Of a stretch of DNA of 64,000 nt, positions 44,548 through 53,847 are shown one piece after another. Numbering within the stretch: position 1 is the stretch's first letter; each line of letters starts with the position of its first letter. The position numbers and the translations under genes are program-made. The stretch comes from Sedimentitalea sp042687825 (lineage in GTDB: Bacteria; Pseudomonadota; Alphaproteobacteria; Rhodobacterales; Rhodobacteraceae). Under the pieces are notes generated by a model. It was not told where the DNA came from. It saw nothing but the letters and a program-made list of their open reading frames with translations, and did no database searches. The DNA lies in assembly GCF_042687825.1 (NCBI RefSeq), contig NZ_JBHUQE010000011.1, positions 49,344 to 113,343 on the forward strand. Reading direction: 5' to 3'.

Positions 44548-46146
44548 TCAGCCGATGGCGGCGGCTTTCACGTCCTCGTCGATATAGGGCAGGTACTGCT
44601 CGAAATTGCCGGCGAACATGTCCACCAGCTTGGCCGCCTGCCGGTCATAGGCCTCTGGATCGTCCCAGGTGCGGCGCGGGTCCAGCAGCACTTCGGCCAC
44701 GCCCGGCACGCTGACCGGGACTTCAAAGCCGAAATTGGCGTCCTTGCGGAACTCGGCCTCGGCCAGCGATCCGTCCAGAGCGGCGCTGAGCAGTGCGCGG
44801 GTGGCCTTGATCGGCATGCGGCTGCCAACGCCGTAGGACCCGCCGGTCCAGCCGGTGTTGACCAGCCAGCAGGTGGCGCCGTGCTGGGCGATCTTTTCGC
44901 GCAGCAGGTTGCCATAGACCTCGGGACGGCGTGGCATGAACGGCGCGCCGAAACAGGTCGAGAAGGTCGGCTGGGCCTCGGTGACGCCCCGCTCGGTGCC
45001 GGCCATTTTCGAGGTAAAGCCGGACAGGAAATGATACATTGCCTGGGCCGGGGTCAGCCGCGCGATCGGCGGCAACACGCCAAACGCGTCGCAGGTCAGC
45101 ATGATGATGTTCTTGGGATGCCCACCGGTGCCGGTATCCGAAGCATTCGAGATATAGTGCAGCGGATAGGCACAGCGCATGTTGGCTGTCAGGCTGTCAT
45201 CCTCGAAATCCGGAATACGGGTCTCTTCGTCATACACCATGTTCTCGATCACGGTGCCGAACTTGCTGGTGGTGGCATAGATTTCCGGCTCGGCTTCGGG
45301 GCTCAGATTGATGGTCTTGGCGTAACAGCCGCCCTCAAAGTTGAAGACGCCGCGATCGGACCAGCCATGTTCGTCGTCCCCCAGCAGGATGCGGTCGGGA
45401 TCCGCCGAAAGCGTGGTCTTGCCGGTGCCCGACAAACCAAAGAAGATCGCCGAATCCACCGCGTTGCCGGGGGCGTGGTTGGCCGAGCAGTGCATCGGCA
45501 TGACGCCTTTGTCCGGCAGCATGTAGTTCATCAGCGAAAAGATAGATTTCTTGTTTTCGCCGGCATATTCGGTGTTGGCCACCAGGATCAGCTTGCGATC
45601 GAAGTTCATCGCGATGACGGTGTCGCTGCGGCATCCGTGACGTTCCGGGTCGGCCTTGAAGCTGGGGCAGTTGATCACCGTGTATTCGGCGGTGAACGTG
45701 TCCAACTCGTCGCGATCCGGACGGCGGAACATGTTGCGGATGAAAAGGCTGTGCCAGGCCAGTTCGGTCACCAGGCGCACGTTCAGCCGATAGATCGGGT
45801 CGGCACCGACGAACATGTCCTGAACGAAATATTCCTTGCCCTTCATATGGGCGATCATGTCATCATAGAGCCGGTCAAAAGCATCCGGTTCCATTGCCGC
45901 GTTGTTGTCCCACCAGATCGTATCCTGGGTGGTTGCGGACCGGACGACATGTTTGTCTTTGGGCGAGCGGCCGGTGAACTTGCCGGTTTCCACCATGAAT
46001 GACCCGCCCAGGCCCAACGCACCTTCGCCCAATTTCAGGGCCGCCTCTATGATTGCGGGTTCCAATAGGTTGTAGTGAACATTTTCCACCCCTTCGATGC
46101 CCTGATCTTCGAGGCGAAATTTCGGGTTTACCCGTCCAGCTGTCAT
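44548..46146 (-). CDS. pckA: phosphoenolpyruvate carboxykinase (ATP)
   Basis: A 532-residue gluconeogenic enzyme converting oxaloacetate and ATP to phosphoenolpyruvate, CO2 and ADP. The kinase P-loop is GLSGTGKTTLS, followed by the metal-binding DDEHGWSDRGVFNFEGG; the substrate arginine lies in TGRSPKDKHVV near residue 57. It is divergent from chvI across 342 bases, the usual alphaproteobacterial arrangement, and is likely controlled by ChvI and carbon status. Confidence 0.96.
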   Translation of the reverse strand: MTAGRVNPKFRLEDQGIEGVENVHYNLLEPAIIEAALKLGEGALGLGGSFMVETGKFTGRSPKDKHVVRSATTQDTIWWDNNAAMEPDAFDRLYDDMIAHMKGKEYFVQDMFVGADPIYRLNVRLVTELAWHSLFIRNMFRRPDRDELDTFTAEYTVINCPSFKADPERHGCRSDTVIAMNFDRKLILVANTEYAGENKKSIFSLMNYMLPDKGVMPMHCSANHAPGNAVDSAIFFGLSGTGKTTLSADPDRILLGDDEHGWSDRGVFNFEGGCYAKTINLSPEAEPEIYATTSKFGTVIENMVYDEETRIPDFEDDSLTANMRCAYPLHYISNASDTGTGGHPKNIIMLTCDAFGVLPPIARLTPAQAMYHFLSGFTSKMAGTERGVTEAQPTFSTCFGAPFMPRRPEVYGNLLREKIAQHGATCWLVNTGWTGGSYGVGSRMPIKATRALLSAALDGSLAEAEFRKDANFGFEVPVSVPGVAEVLLDPRRTWDDPEAYDRQAAKLVDMFAGNFEQYLPYIDEDVKAAAIG

Positions 46147-46274
46147 GAGGTCGTTTCTCCTGTGTCGGCGCGGTCTTTTCGAATTCGGGTACCCTGCCGG
46201 GCACGGCGGTCAGCGCGCCATGGCGCAGGCTTTAACACGCGGCCTTGAGAACTGAACAGGGCGGTTTGGCGCAG

Positions 46275-46309
46275 TTAGCGCAACCACGGCCATCTTTAGC
46301 GCAACCACG
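46275..46309. promoter_or_regulatory. tandem 14-bp direct repeat between pckA and chvI
   Basis: TTAGCGCAACCACG occurs at 46275-46288 and again at 46296-46309, exactly 21 bases apart, two helical turns. A partial copy, TTGGCGCA, lies at 46266-46273. Tandem repeats on one face of the helix suit an OmpR-type response regulator such as ChvI. The rest of the gap 46147-46488 holds no gene. Confidence 0.6.
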
Positions 46310-46488
46310 ATTTCACAGATCGGCGATCCGGACGAGCTTTGAGGCGCAATTCAGTCATTCCTAACGATTGTTTGCCCAGACTGGCCAAACCCATCCGGGT
46401 GATTCGCATGCGGGCACGGAACCGATGCGGCAAACGATGGCGAATGGTGAAAGCGGCCTGGGTGCCGGGCAGAATAGGGGCATATCAG

Positions 46489-47190
46489 ATGTCAAAGATC
46501 GCATTGGTCGATGATGACCGGAATATCCTGACATCGGTGTCGATGACACTCGAGGCCGAGGGGTTCGAGGTCGAGACCTATAACGACGGACAGGCCGCGC
46601 TGGACGCGTTCAACAAGAAAATGCCGGACATGGCGGTTCTGGACATCAAGATGCCGCGCATGGACGGGATGGACCTGTTGCAGCGCCTGCGCCACAAGAC
46701 GCAGATGCCGGTGATCTTCCTGACCTCTAAGGATGATGAAATCGACGAGGTTCTCGGCCTGCGCATGGGGGCTGATGACTATGTCAAGAAACCGTTTTCG
46801 CAGCGGCTGCTTGTCGAACGGATTCGGGCGCTGCTGCGTCGGCAGGACGCCGTCGCAGGCGATGCCGAAGGGGCGGGCGGCGAAGCAAAAGTGATGGAGC
46901 GCGGGCATCTGCGCATGGACCCGCTGCGTCATGCGGTCAGCTGGAAGGGCCGGGACGTGTCGCTGACGGTGACAGAATTTCTGCTGCTGCAGGCCCTGGC
47001 CCAGCGGCCCGGCTTTGTCAAAAGCCGCGATCAGTTGATGGATGTCGCCTATGACGATCAGGTCTATGTCGACGACCGGACCATCGACAGCCACATCAAG
47101 CGGCTGCGCAAGAAGATGCGCAGCGCGGATGACGGTTTTTCGGCGATCGAGACATTGTACGGGATCGGATATCGTTACAACGAAGAATAG
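46489..47190 (+). CDS. chvI: response regulator ChvI (OmpR family)
   Basis: A 233-residue two-component regulator. The receiver domain has acidic residues LVDDDRN, phospho-acceptor Asp52 in VLDIKMP, and Lys in YVKKPFS. The C-terminal OmpR-type winged helix includes LTVTEFLLLQALAQRPG and the recognition segment VYVDDRTIDSHIKRLRKK. ChvI controls envelope, acid and carbon responses in alphaproteobacteria. It is eight bases upstream of its kinase chvG. Confidence 0.93.
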   Translation: MSKIALVDDDRNILTSVSMTLEAEGFEVETYNDGQAALDAFNKKMPDMAVLDIKMPRMDGMDLLQRLRHKTQMPVIFLTSKDDEIDEVLGLRMGADDYVKKPFSQRLLVERIRALLRRQDAVAGDAEGAGGEAKVMERGHLRMDPLRHAVSWKGRDVSLTVTEFLLLQALAQRPGFVKSRDQLMDVAYDDQVYVDDRTIDSHIKRLRKKMRSADDGFSAIETLYGIGYRYNEE

Positions 47191-47198
47191 ATCGGGCT

Positions 47199-48938
47199 AT
47201 GAATATCGCCGCCAGGGCATTCGGGCGTTTCACGACACCGCCACACCAGGAAACCGAAAAGCCCGTTGTGACGGATACAGGGTCCGATGCGTCTCGATCT
47301 GTCGCAGAGTCGGCCGAGACCACGGCCCGGCCCAAACCTGCCTGGCGTGCCTATTTCACGCTGAAAGCCTCGCCGCTGGCGCACAAGATCATCATCTTCA
47401 ACCTGATCGCGCTGAACGTCCTGGTGGCCGGCATTCTCTATCTGAACAACACCCGCGAAAGTTTGGTGCAGCAGCGCGCCAGCGCGCTGGTGGGGGATGC
47501 CGAACTGGTCGCGAACGTGTTCGAGGCGCGCCTGCCGGCATCGGGTCCGGCTTCGCAATGGGCCGACGGGGCCAATGTTTCCGCGATTCTGGAACTCTTG
47601 AGCCTGCGTAACGGTATAGAGGTATTCGTCTTCGATCGCAGCCATGTCCTGGTCGGTCGCACCCGCGTTGACAATCAGAGCGAGGCGTTGACGGCGCTGG
47701 CTCCGAAGGAACTTGGGCCGACGCTGATCAGTGATGGCATGGCTGCGTTGTGGAATGGCATTCTGGCTGTGTTTCATGCCAGTGACGCGCGGGGCTCGGC
47801 GACGATAGAGGATCAGATGCGCAAGCTGATCCCGGCCACCATCGCCAAGGGCACCCAGGTCCGAACCGGGCTGGACACGTCGGGCGGAGCGGTGATCTCG
47901 GCCGCGACACCGATTCTGTGGAACGGCATTCCGGTCGGCATTGTCGGCGTCGCCAGTCCTTCGGGCGAGATCGACGCGCTGGTGCGGGGTGAGCGCGAGC
48001 GCGTGCTGCAGATGTTCGTCGTTGCGACACTTGTTTCGATCGGCCTCAGCCTGGTTTTGGCTTCAACCATTGCCACGCCGTTGTCCGATCTTGCCGCAGC
48101 CGCCGAATTGGGACGCGACCGCAATTCCCGCAATACCCAGCCGGGGCGCATCCGCATTCCGGACCTGTCCGGACGTCCGGACGAGATCGGGCGCCTGTCC
48201 CTCGCGCTGCGCGGCATGGTGTCCGCGCTCTACAGCCGGATCGAAAGCAACGAACAATTCGCGGCCGACGTTGCACACGAGATCAAGAACCCTCTGGCCA
48301 GCCTGCAATCGGCGGTGGGCACGTTGCGCATGATTCAGGCCGAAGACAAACGCGTCAAACTCTTGAACGTGATCGAACATGATGTGCGCCGGCTGGATCG
48401 GCTGGTCAGTGACATCTCGAATGCCTCGCGGCTGGATGCGGAATTGGTGAAAGAAGAAGAAGAGACCTTTGACCTGTTGAAAATGGTCACCAATCTGAAC
48501 CAGTATCTGGGCGAGGATTCGCGCGCGAAAGGGATCGAGTACATTACCGACCTGCCCAAGACACCGATCATGATACAGGGCCTTGAAGCGCGTCTGGCGC
48601 AAGTCTTTGTGAATCTGATCAGCAATGCCATTTCCTTTTGCGAAGAAGGCGATGCCGTGCGTGTCTGGGCGCGCAAGCGACAGAACCGCGTGCTGGTGGT
48701 GGTCGAGGATACCGGACCCGGCATTCCAGAGCAGGCTCTGACCAAGGTTTTCAGGCGATTCTATTCCCAGCGCCCGGACGAACATTTCGGCAACAATTCG
48801 GGGCTGGGACTGGCGATTTCAAAGCAGATCGTCGAGGCGCATGGCGGCGTCATCTGGGCCGAAAACATCCGGCCGACCTCGGCGGATTTCACCTCGGCTC
48901 CGCTGGGCGCGCGATTCGTCGTGGGCCTGCCGGTCTGA
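47199..48938 (+). CDS. chvG: sensor histidine kinase ChvG (ExoS)
   Basis: A 579-residue membrane kinase. One helix near residues 60-83 and another near 270-290 enclose a periplasmic stimulus domain; HAMP follows. The phospho-acceptor is His360 in VAHEIKNPLASLQSAV. The ATP domain has N-box VNLISNAISFCEEG, G1 VVEDTGPGIPEQ and G2 GLGLAISKQIVEAHGG. It senses envelope or acid stress and phosphorylates ChvI. Confidence 0.93.
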   Translation: MNIAARAFGRFTTPPHQETEKPVVTDTGSDASRSVAESAETTARPKPAWRAYFTLKASPLAHKIIIFNLIALNVLVAGILYLNNTRESLVQQRASALVGDAELVANVFEARLPASGPASQWADGANVSAILELLSLRNGIEVFVFDRSHVLVGRTRVDNQSEALTALAPKELGPTLISDGMAALWNGILAVFHASDARGSATIEDQMRKLIPATIAKGTQVRTGLDTSGGAVISAATPILWNGIPVGIVGVASPSGEIDALVRGERERVLQMFVVATLVSIGLSLVLASTIATPLSDLAAAAELGRDRNSRNTQPGRIRIPDLSGRPDEIGRLSLALRGMVSALYSRIESNEQFAADVAHEIKNPLASLQSAVGTLRMIQAEDKRVKLLNVIEHDVRRLDRLVSDISNASRLDAELVKEEEETFDLLKMVTNLNQYLGEDSRAKGIEYITDLPKTPIMIQGLEARLAQVFVNLISNAISFCEEGDAVRVWARKRQNRVLVVVEDTGPGIPEQALTKVFRRFYSQRPDEHFGNNSGLGLAISKQIVEAHGGVIWAENIRPTSADFTSAPLGARFVVGLPV

Positions 48939-48942
48939 TCCC

Positions 48943-49395
48943 GTGACCGACGGTTTCGGCCCGCGCGAAACACCGCATGAAATACTGCACGCCAGCTGTG
49001 TCGCCGTCGCCGATCGCGGTGCACTGATCATCGGACCTTCGGGCAGCGGCAAGTCGACCCTCGCCCTGTCCCTAATGGCATACGGGGCCAGTCTGGTTGC
49101 CGACGACCGGGTAGCGCTGGAGCGGGTGAACAACACGGTGATCGCGTCCGCGCCGGCGCCCATCCGGGGCCTGGTTGAGGCGCGCGGAATCGGTTTGCTG
49201 ACCTGCGACACGGTCGGCCGGGTGCCGGTGACCGTGGTGGTGGATATGGCAAACTCGGAAACGACAAGATATCCCGACAAGCGCACGATTCCCTTGCTGG
49301 GGCAGCCGATGGCCCTGTTGCATCGTGTCGATGGCGTGCATTTCGCGCCGGCGTTGATGCAGTTTCTCAAATCGGGAAGGTACGAGAGCGAATGA
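48943..49395 (+). CDS. hprK: HPr kinase/phosphatase, short alphaproteobacterial form
   Basis: A 150-residue HprK, half the size of the Firmicutes enzyme because it lacks the N-terminal domain. The P-loop is GPSGSGKST at residues 31-39, followed by LVADDRV and the signature region RGLVEARGIGLL. It phosphorylates HPr on serine; Ser46 is present in the HPr encoded 1.3 kb downstream. It starts at a GTG four bases after chvG and overlaps rapZ by four bases. Confidence 0.9.
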   Translation: MTDGFGPRETPHEILHASCVAVADRGALIIGPSGSGKSTLALSLMAYGASLVADDRVALERVNNTVIASAPAPIRGLVEARGIGLLTCDTVGRVPVTVVVDMANSETTRYPDKRTIPLLGQPMALLHRVDGVHFAPALMQFLKSGRYESE

Positions 49396-50285
49396 GCCAG
49401 AACGACAGCGACACGATCCGGGTGGTCCTGGTCACAGGTCCGTCGGGAGCTGGCCGTTCGACGTCGATCAAGGTGCTGGAGGATCTGGGGTTCGAGGCGA
49501 TTGACAATCTGCCCTTGCACCTGATGCCGCGATTGTTGGACGGACCCGGGCCGCACCGCCCTCTTGCCTTGGGAGTGGACACGCGAAACCGTGATTTCTC
49601 GACCGCTGCTCTGCTCGATCTGATCGAGCAACTGGCGCGACGCTCGGCCACGGACCTGTCGGTGCTGTATCTCGATTGCCAGAGCGACATCCTGCTGCGG
49701 CGCTTCTCGGAAACCCGGCGCCGGCACCCGCTGGCACCGGCGGAATCGCCAGAGATCGGCGTCGCCAGAGAACTCGATCTGATGACCCCGATCCGCGACA
49801 TCGCCGATGCCCTGATCGACACGTCCGAACTGAACGTTCACCAGTTGCGCGCCGAGATCGAGCGGCGGTTTCTGACCGGCGCCGGTGGTCGGCTGGCGGT
49901 GTCAGTCCAATCGTTTTCCTACAAGCGCGGGCTGCCACGCGGTATCGACATGGTGTTCGACTGCCGCTTTCTCCGCAATCCCTATTGGCATCCGCCGCTG
50001 CGGATGCTGGATGGGCGGGACCCGCGAGTTGTGGCCCATGTGCGTGCTGACGATCGGTTCGACTCGTTTTTCGACCGTGTGCTGGATCTGACGCAAATGC
50101 TGTTGCCCGCCTATGTCGAAGAGGGCAAGTCGCACCTGTCCATCGCCTTTGGCTGCACCGGTGGGCAACACCGGTCCGTGGTTCTGGCAGAAACCCTGGC
50201 CAAGGCCCTTGCAGAGGCGGGGCAGCAAGTGTCAATTAGGCACCGCGAACTGAACGGTCGCCAAGCGAATGAGAGGCCCAGTTGA
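49392..50285 (+). CDS. rapZ: RNase adapter RapZ
   Basis: A 297-residue nucleotide-binding protein of the RapZ/YvcJ family. The Walker A is GPSGAGRST (residues 16-24), with Arg in place of the usual Lys. The C-terminal domain has DMVFDCRFLRNPYW and FGCTGGQHRSVVLAE. In enterobacteria it guides RNase E to GlmZ; in alphaproteobacteria the role is less clear. It overlaps both neighbours by four bases. Confidence 0.92.
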   Translation: MSQNDSDTIRVVLVTGPSGAGRSTSIKVLEDLGFEAIDNLPLHLMPRLLDGPGPHRPLALGVDTRNRDFSTAALLDLIEQLARRSATDLSVLYLDCQSDILLRRFSETRRRHPLAPAESPEIGVARELDLMTPIRDIADALIDTSELNVHQLRAEIERRFLTGAGGRLAVSVQSFSYKRGLPRGIDMVFDCRFLRNPYWHPPLRMLDGRDPRVVAHVRADDRFDSFFDRVLDLTQMLLPAYVEEGKSHLSIAFGCTGGQHRSVVLAETLAKALAEAGQQVSIRHRELNGRQANERPS

Positions 50286-50674
50286 TCGGAATCGTGATCG
50301 TGGCACATGGCGGTTTGGCCAGGGAATACCTGGCCGCGATCGAACATGTCGTCGGGGTACAGCCGGGTATGCTGGCTGTGGCGATCGAAGCAGAGCACGA
50401 CCGGGACGAGAAGCAGATCGAGATCTGCGAGGCCGCGGATGCGGTGGATGCCGGAGATGGCGTTGTTGTGGTGACCGATCTGTTCGGCGGTTCCCCCTCG
50501 AACCTGAGCTTGCGGGCCTGCACACCGGACAATCGGCGGATCCTCTATGGGGCAAATCTGCCGATGCTGATCAAGTTGGCAAAATGCCGCCAGATGCCGG
50601 TTGCGGATGCCGTGCGTGCGGCAATGGAAGCCGGCCGGAAATACATAAACACGCAGAACATAAGCATTCAATAA
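50282..50674 (+). CDS. PTS EIIA component, mannose family
   Basis: A 130-residue EIIA of the mannose family, phosphorylated on His9 in IVIVAHGGLA. The DLFGGSPSNLSL segment is conserved. With HPr, HprK and no sugar permease here, it is part of the regulatory PTS known in alphaproteobacteria, linking carbon state to ChvG/ChvI. It starts at a TTG inside the rapZ stop codon. Confidence 0.9.
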   Translation: MIGIVIVAHGGLAREYLAAIEHVVGVQPGMLAVAIEAEHDRDEKQIEICEAADAVDAGDGVVVVTDLFGGSPSNLSLRACTPDNRRILYGANLPMLIKLAKCRQMPVADAVRAAMEAGRKYINTQNISIQ

Positions 50675-50689
50675 GAGCCTTTTGCCAAC

Positions 50690-50959
50690 ATGACCGAGCG
50701 CAGTTTGAAGATCATCAACGAAAAAGGCCTGCACGCGCGAGCCTCGGCCAAGCTGGTCGAGGTCGTCGAAGGGTTCGACGCGCGCGCCGAGGTATCGCGC
50801 GATGGCTTGTCAGCATCGGGGGACAGTATTATGGGTCTTCTGATGCTGGCGGCATCCAAGGGGATGACGATCGACGTTCATACCTCGGGGCCGGATGCCG
50901 ACGCATTGGCGGTAGCGATCGAAGCGCTGGTCGCGGATAAATTCGGCGAGGGGTACTGA
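50690..50959 (+). CDS. ptsH: HPr family phosphocarrier protein
   Basis: An 89-residue HPr. His15 in GLHARAS takes phosphate from enzyme I, and Ser46 in GDSIMGLLMLAA is the HprK site. It follows the EIIA gene at 15 bases. Enzyme I (ptsP) is not in the window. Confidence 0.93.
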   Translation: MTERSLKIINEKGLHARASAKLVEVVEGFDARAEVSRDGLSASGDSIMGLLMLAASKGMTIDVHTSGPDADALAVAIEALVADKFGEGY

Positions 50960-50994
50960 CCACCCGCCGGCTGCGCGAAGGACGGGATGGGATA

Positions 50995-51894
50995 GTGGCG
51001 GAGTCCGCACAAGACAGCACACCGGCCGCCGTGCCGGACGGCGAATCGCCGCAAGGCGAGATCTATGACCGCCGCACACTGACCTATGCCAATTCTTTTG
51101 ACGATCGCTGGACCTCGCTGGCCATCCGCGCCATCGAATGGTGCACCGGAAAGATCACGATTCTGCGAATGGTCAGCCGGTTTGAGAAAACCAACGAACA
51201 GTATCGCGGACAGAAGTTCTGGCGCGGCGCGCTGAATGTCATGGGTATTCAGTTGAAAACCCCGGCTGAACAGCTTGCGCATATCCCCGCGGACGGACCG
51301 GTGATCGTGGTGGCCAACCATCCGCACGGGATGGTCGACGGGATGATCTTTGCCGATCTGATCGGGCGCGTCCGCCAGGATTACAGAATTCTGACACGCT
51401 CGGTTCTGACGGGCCTGGACGAAGCGGCGACATCCTTCATGATCCCGGTGCCGTTTCCGCACGATCCCGAGGCACAGAGCAAGATGGTCGAGATGCGCGC
51501 CAAGACCATGGCGCATCTGAAACAGGGCGGTGTCGTGGCATTGTTTCCCTCTGGTGTCGTGATGTCGTCGGACAGCTGGTTCGGACCGGCCATCGAGCGG
51601 GAATGGAACGTCTTTACCGCCAAGCTGATCCGGCGCTCGGGTGCCACAGTCGTGCCGATCTATTTTCCCGGGCGCAATTCCCGCGCCTATCAAATCGCAA
51701 ACCGGATTTCTCCGGTCCTGCGGCAAGGGTTGTTGCTGCATGAAATCGTCCGCTCATGCAACAAGCCGCAGGCGCCGATCATCGGCGCGCCGATCAGCGA
51801 GGCGGACATGGCGCTGCTGGAAACCGACCCGCGCGGGTTCATGGCGTGGTTGCGACAGCACACGCTGAATCTGGGGCGTTCCGCTAAAAGATAG
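50995..51894 (+). CDS. lysophospholipid acyltransferase family protein
   Basis: A 299-residue acyltransferase of the PlsC-like superfamily. The histidine-acid motif is NHPHGMVDG near residue 105; the glycine block FPSGVVMSSDSWFG and the VVPIYFPGR block follow. It is closer to the OlsA/hemolysin-type acyltransferases than to PlsC itself. It may acylate lysophospholipids or ornithine lipids. It starts at a GTG 35 bases after ptsH. Confidence 0.83.
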   Translation: MAESAQDSTPAAVPDGESPQGEIYDRRTLTYANSFDDRWTSLAIRAIEWCTGKITILRMVSRFEKTNEQYRGQKFWRGALNVMGIQLKTPAEQLAHIPADGPVIVVANHPHGMVDGMIFADLIGRVRQDYRILTRSVLTGLDEAATSFMIPVPFPHDPEAQSKMVEMRAKTMAHLKQGGVVALFPSGVVMSSDSWFGPAIEREWNVFTAKLIRRSGATVVPIYFPGRNSRAYQIANRISPVLRQGLLLHEIVRSCNKPQAPIIGAPISEADMALLETDPRGFMAWLRQHTLNLGRSAKR

Positions 51895-51959
51895 ACAGAA
51901 CGGGCAGCACCGGATCGCGGTTGCCGCCGAATTGGGGCCTGTCTGGCGGTGCCTGGTGT

Positions 51960-52835
51960 TTAGCGGGTCGGAACCGGCACTTCGCCGCGATAGTCATAGA
52001 AACCGCGCTGAGCCTTGCGGCCCAGCCAGCCGGCCTCGACATACTTGGTCAGCAGCGGACAGGGGCGGTATTTGGTATCCGCCAGCCCGTCATGCAGCAC
52101 GTTCATGATCGCCAGGCAGGTGTCCAGACCTATAAAGTCTGCCAGTTCCAGCGGACCCATCGGATGGTTGGCGCCCAGCTTCATCGACTGGTCGATGGAC
52201 TGCACGTTGCCGACGCCCTCGTACAGCGTATAGACCGCCTCGTTGATCATCGGCATCAGGATGCGGTTGACGATGAACCCGGGGAAATCCTCGGCGCTGG
52301 CGGCCGTCTTGCCCAGGCGGTCCACGACCTCGCGGCAGGCGTCATAGGTGGGCTGGTCGGTCGCGATCCCGCGGATCAGTTCCACCAGTTGCATCACCGG
52401 CACCGGGTTCATGAAATGGAATCCCATGAAGCGTTCCGGCCGATCCGTCCTGCTGGCCAGCCGGGTGATCGAGATCGACGAGGTGTTCGAGGTCAGAATC
52501 GTGTGCGGCTGCAGATGCGGCTGCAGGTCTTCGAAAATCGCCTGTTTGACGCTTTCGCGCTCGGTGGCGGCCTCGATGACCAGATCCATGGCCCCCAGAT
52601 CGGGCAGGGTCAGAGTCGTGTCGATCCGCGACATCGCGGCTTTTGCCGCGGCCTCGGTGATCTTGCCGCGCGCGACCTGGCGCGCCATGTTGCCCTCGAT
52701 CCCCGCCAGGGCGGCATCCAGAGCATCCTGGCTGATGTCGTTCAACAGCACGTTATATTCCGCCAGAGCCATGACATGGGCAATGCCGTTGCCCATCTGT
52801 CCCGCACCGATCACGCCGATAGTCTGAATGCTCAT
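51960..52835 (-). CDS. 3-hydroxybutyryl-CoA dehydrogenase
   Basis: A 291-residue NAD-dependent enzyme that interconverts 3-hydroxybutyryl-CoA and acetoacetyl-CoA. The Rossmann loop is IGVIGAGQMGNGIAH, the catalytic histidine and glutamate lie in GFHFMNPVPVMQLVELI, and the C-terminal domain has GFIVNRILMPMINEAV. It serves fatty acid oxidation or butyryl-CoA metabolism, including the entry of the ethylmalonyl-CoA pathway. ATG 52835 gives the standard length. Confidence 0.94.
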   Translation of the reverse strand: MSIQTIGVIGAGQMGNGIAHVMALAEYNVLLNDISQDALDAALAGIEGNMARQVARGKITEAAAKAAMSRIDTTLTLPDLGAMDLVIEAATERESVKQAIFEDLQPHLQPHTILTSNTSSISITRLASRTDRPERFMGFHFMNPVPVMQLVELIRGIATDQPTYDACREVVDRLGKTAASAEDFPGFIVNRILMPMINEAVYTLYEGVGNVQSIDQSMKLGANHPMGPLELADFIGLDTCLAIMNVLHDGLADTKYRPCPLLTKYVEAGWLGRKAQRGFYDYRGEVPVPTR

Positions 52836-52999
52836 GTCCCCGCCTTTCGTCTTGCGTCGAGGCGACCATATCGGTCGCGGGCAGGCGGGGACAAGAGGCA
52901 GAAACCACAACAGTTTGCGGCAAATGATCCAGTTAGCCGAATCGCAACGTTTGTCGATCAAATCTGGTTGCGGGTGAACTGAAATTTTTGGTGGGTAAG

Positions 53000-53812
53000 A
53001 TGAGTTTTGAAGTACCAGGCGCAGGTGCGCTTGACGAAGCGCCATGTCGTTATGGCGCCTCCAGATTGCCGGTCCGCGGACCGCGCAGATCCCTGGAACA
53101 GCCATATGTGGCGATTTTGGGCAGCAGCGATACGTATGGCCGGTTCATCGACCGGCCGTTTCCGGCGTTGATCGAATCCGCGCTGGACCTGCCTTGCATC
53201 AATCTGGGCTGCGCGAATGCCGGGGTCGATGCCTTTCTCAATGACGACGATCTGATGGAGATCTCTGCCGGGGCCGAGGTAACGGTGGTGCAGGTGATGG
53301 GCGCGCAGAATTTGACGAACCGGTACTACCGGGTGCATCCGCGGCGCAATGACCGGTTTCTGGCCGCCACGCCGATGCTCAGCGCGATCTATCCCGAGGT
53401 CGATTTCACCGACTTTCATTTCAACAAGCACATGCTGATCACGCTGCACGCTCTGTCCGCAGAGCGTTTTGCGGCGGTGCGCCGCGAGTTGCAGTCGATC
53501 TGGGTGGCGCGCATGCGTCTGTTGTTGCGCAAGACCGGGCAAAAGACCCTGTTGTTGTGGCTGCGATATCGCAACGCCAAGGGGCCGTTGGGCGCAGACC
53601 CCTGGATGGTGACGCGCGATATGCTGGCGCAGCTCGAACCCGATGCGGACGGCATTCTGGAAATTCCGGTGACGCTGGCCGGTCCGGCCGGCGAGACGCC
53701 GCACATGCATTTCGGACCGCTGCAGGCGCCGGCGGCCGAACAGGCCATCGGTCCGGTTACCCATTCCGAAATCGCGCGACAGCTCGGTCAGGCGCTGTCC
53801 CGGGCCATGTAG
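53000..53812 (+). CDS. DUF6473 protein
   Basis: A 270-residue cytoplasmic protein resembling the DUF6473 family of Rhodobacteraceae. The conserved start ALDEAPCRYGASRLPVRGP, the strand YVAILGSSDTYGRF, and VVQVMGAQNLTNRYYRVHPR are present. The GSSDTYG and NLGCANAGVDAFL blocks recall an SGNH/GDSL-hydrolase-like fold, but the catalytic pattern is not clear. Function is unknown. Confidence 0.78.
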   Translation: MSFEVPGAGALDEAPCRYGASRLPVRGPRRSLEQPYVAILGSSDTYGRFIDRPFPALIESALDLPCINLGCANAGVDAFLNDDDLMEISAGAEVTVVQVMGAQNLTNRYYRVHPRRNDRFLAATPMLSAIYPEVDFTDFHFNKHMLITLHALSAERFAAVRRELQSIWVARMRLLLRKTGQKTLLLWLRYRNAKGPLGADPWMVTRDMLAQLEPDADGILEIPVTLAGPAGETPHMHFGPLQAPAAEQAIGPVTHSEIARQLGQALSRAM

Positions 53813-53847
53813 GCCCGGGCGCAACCTGTCGGAGCTGCCCGCGCGTC

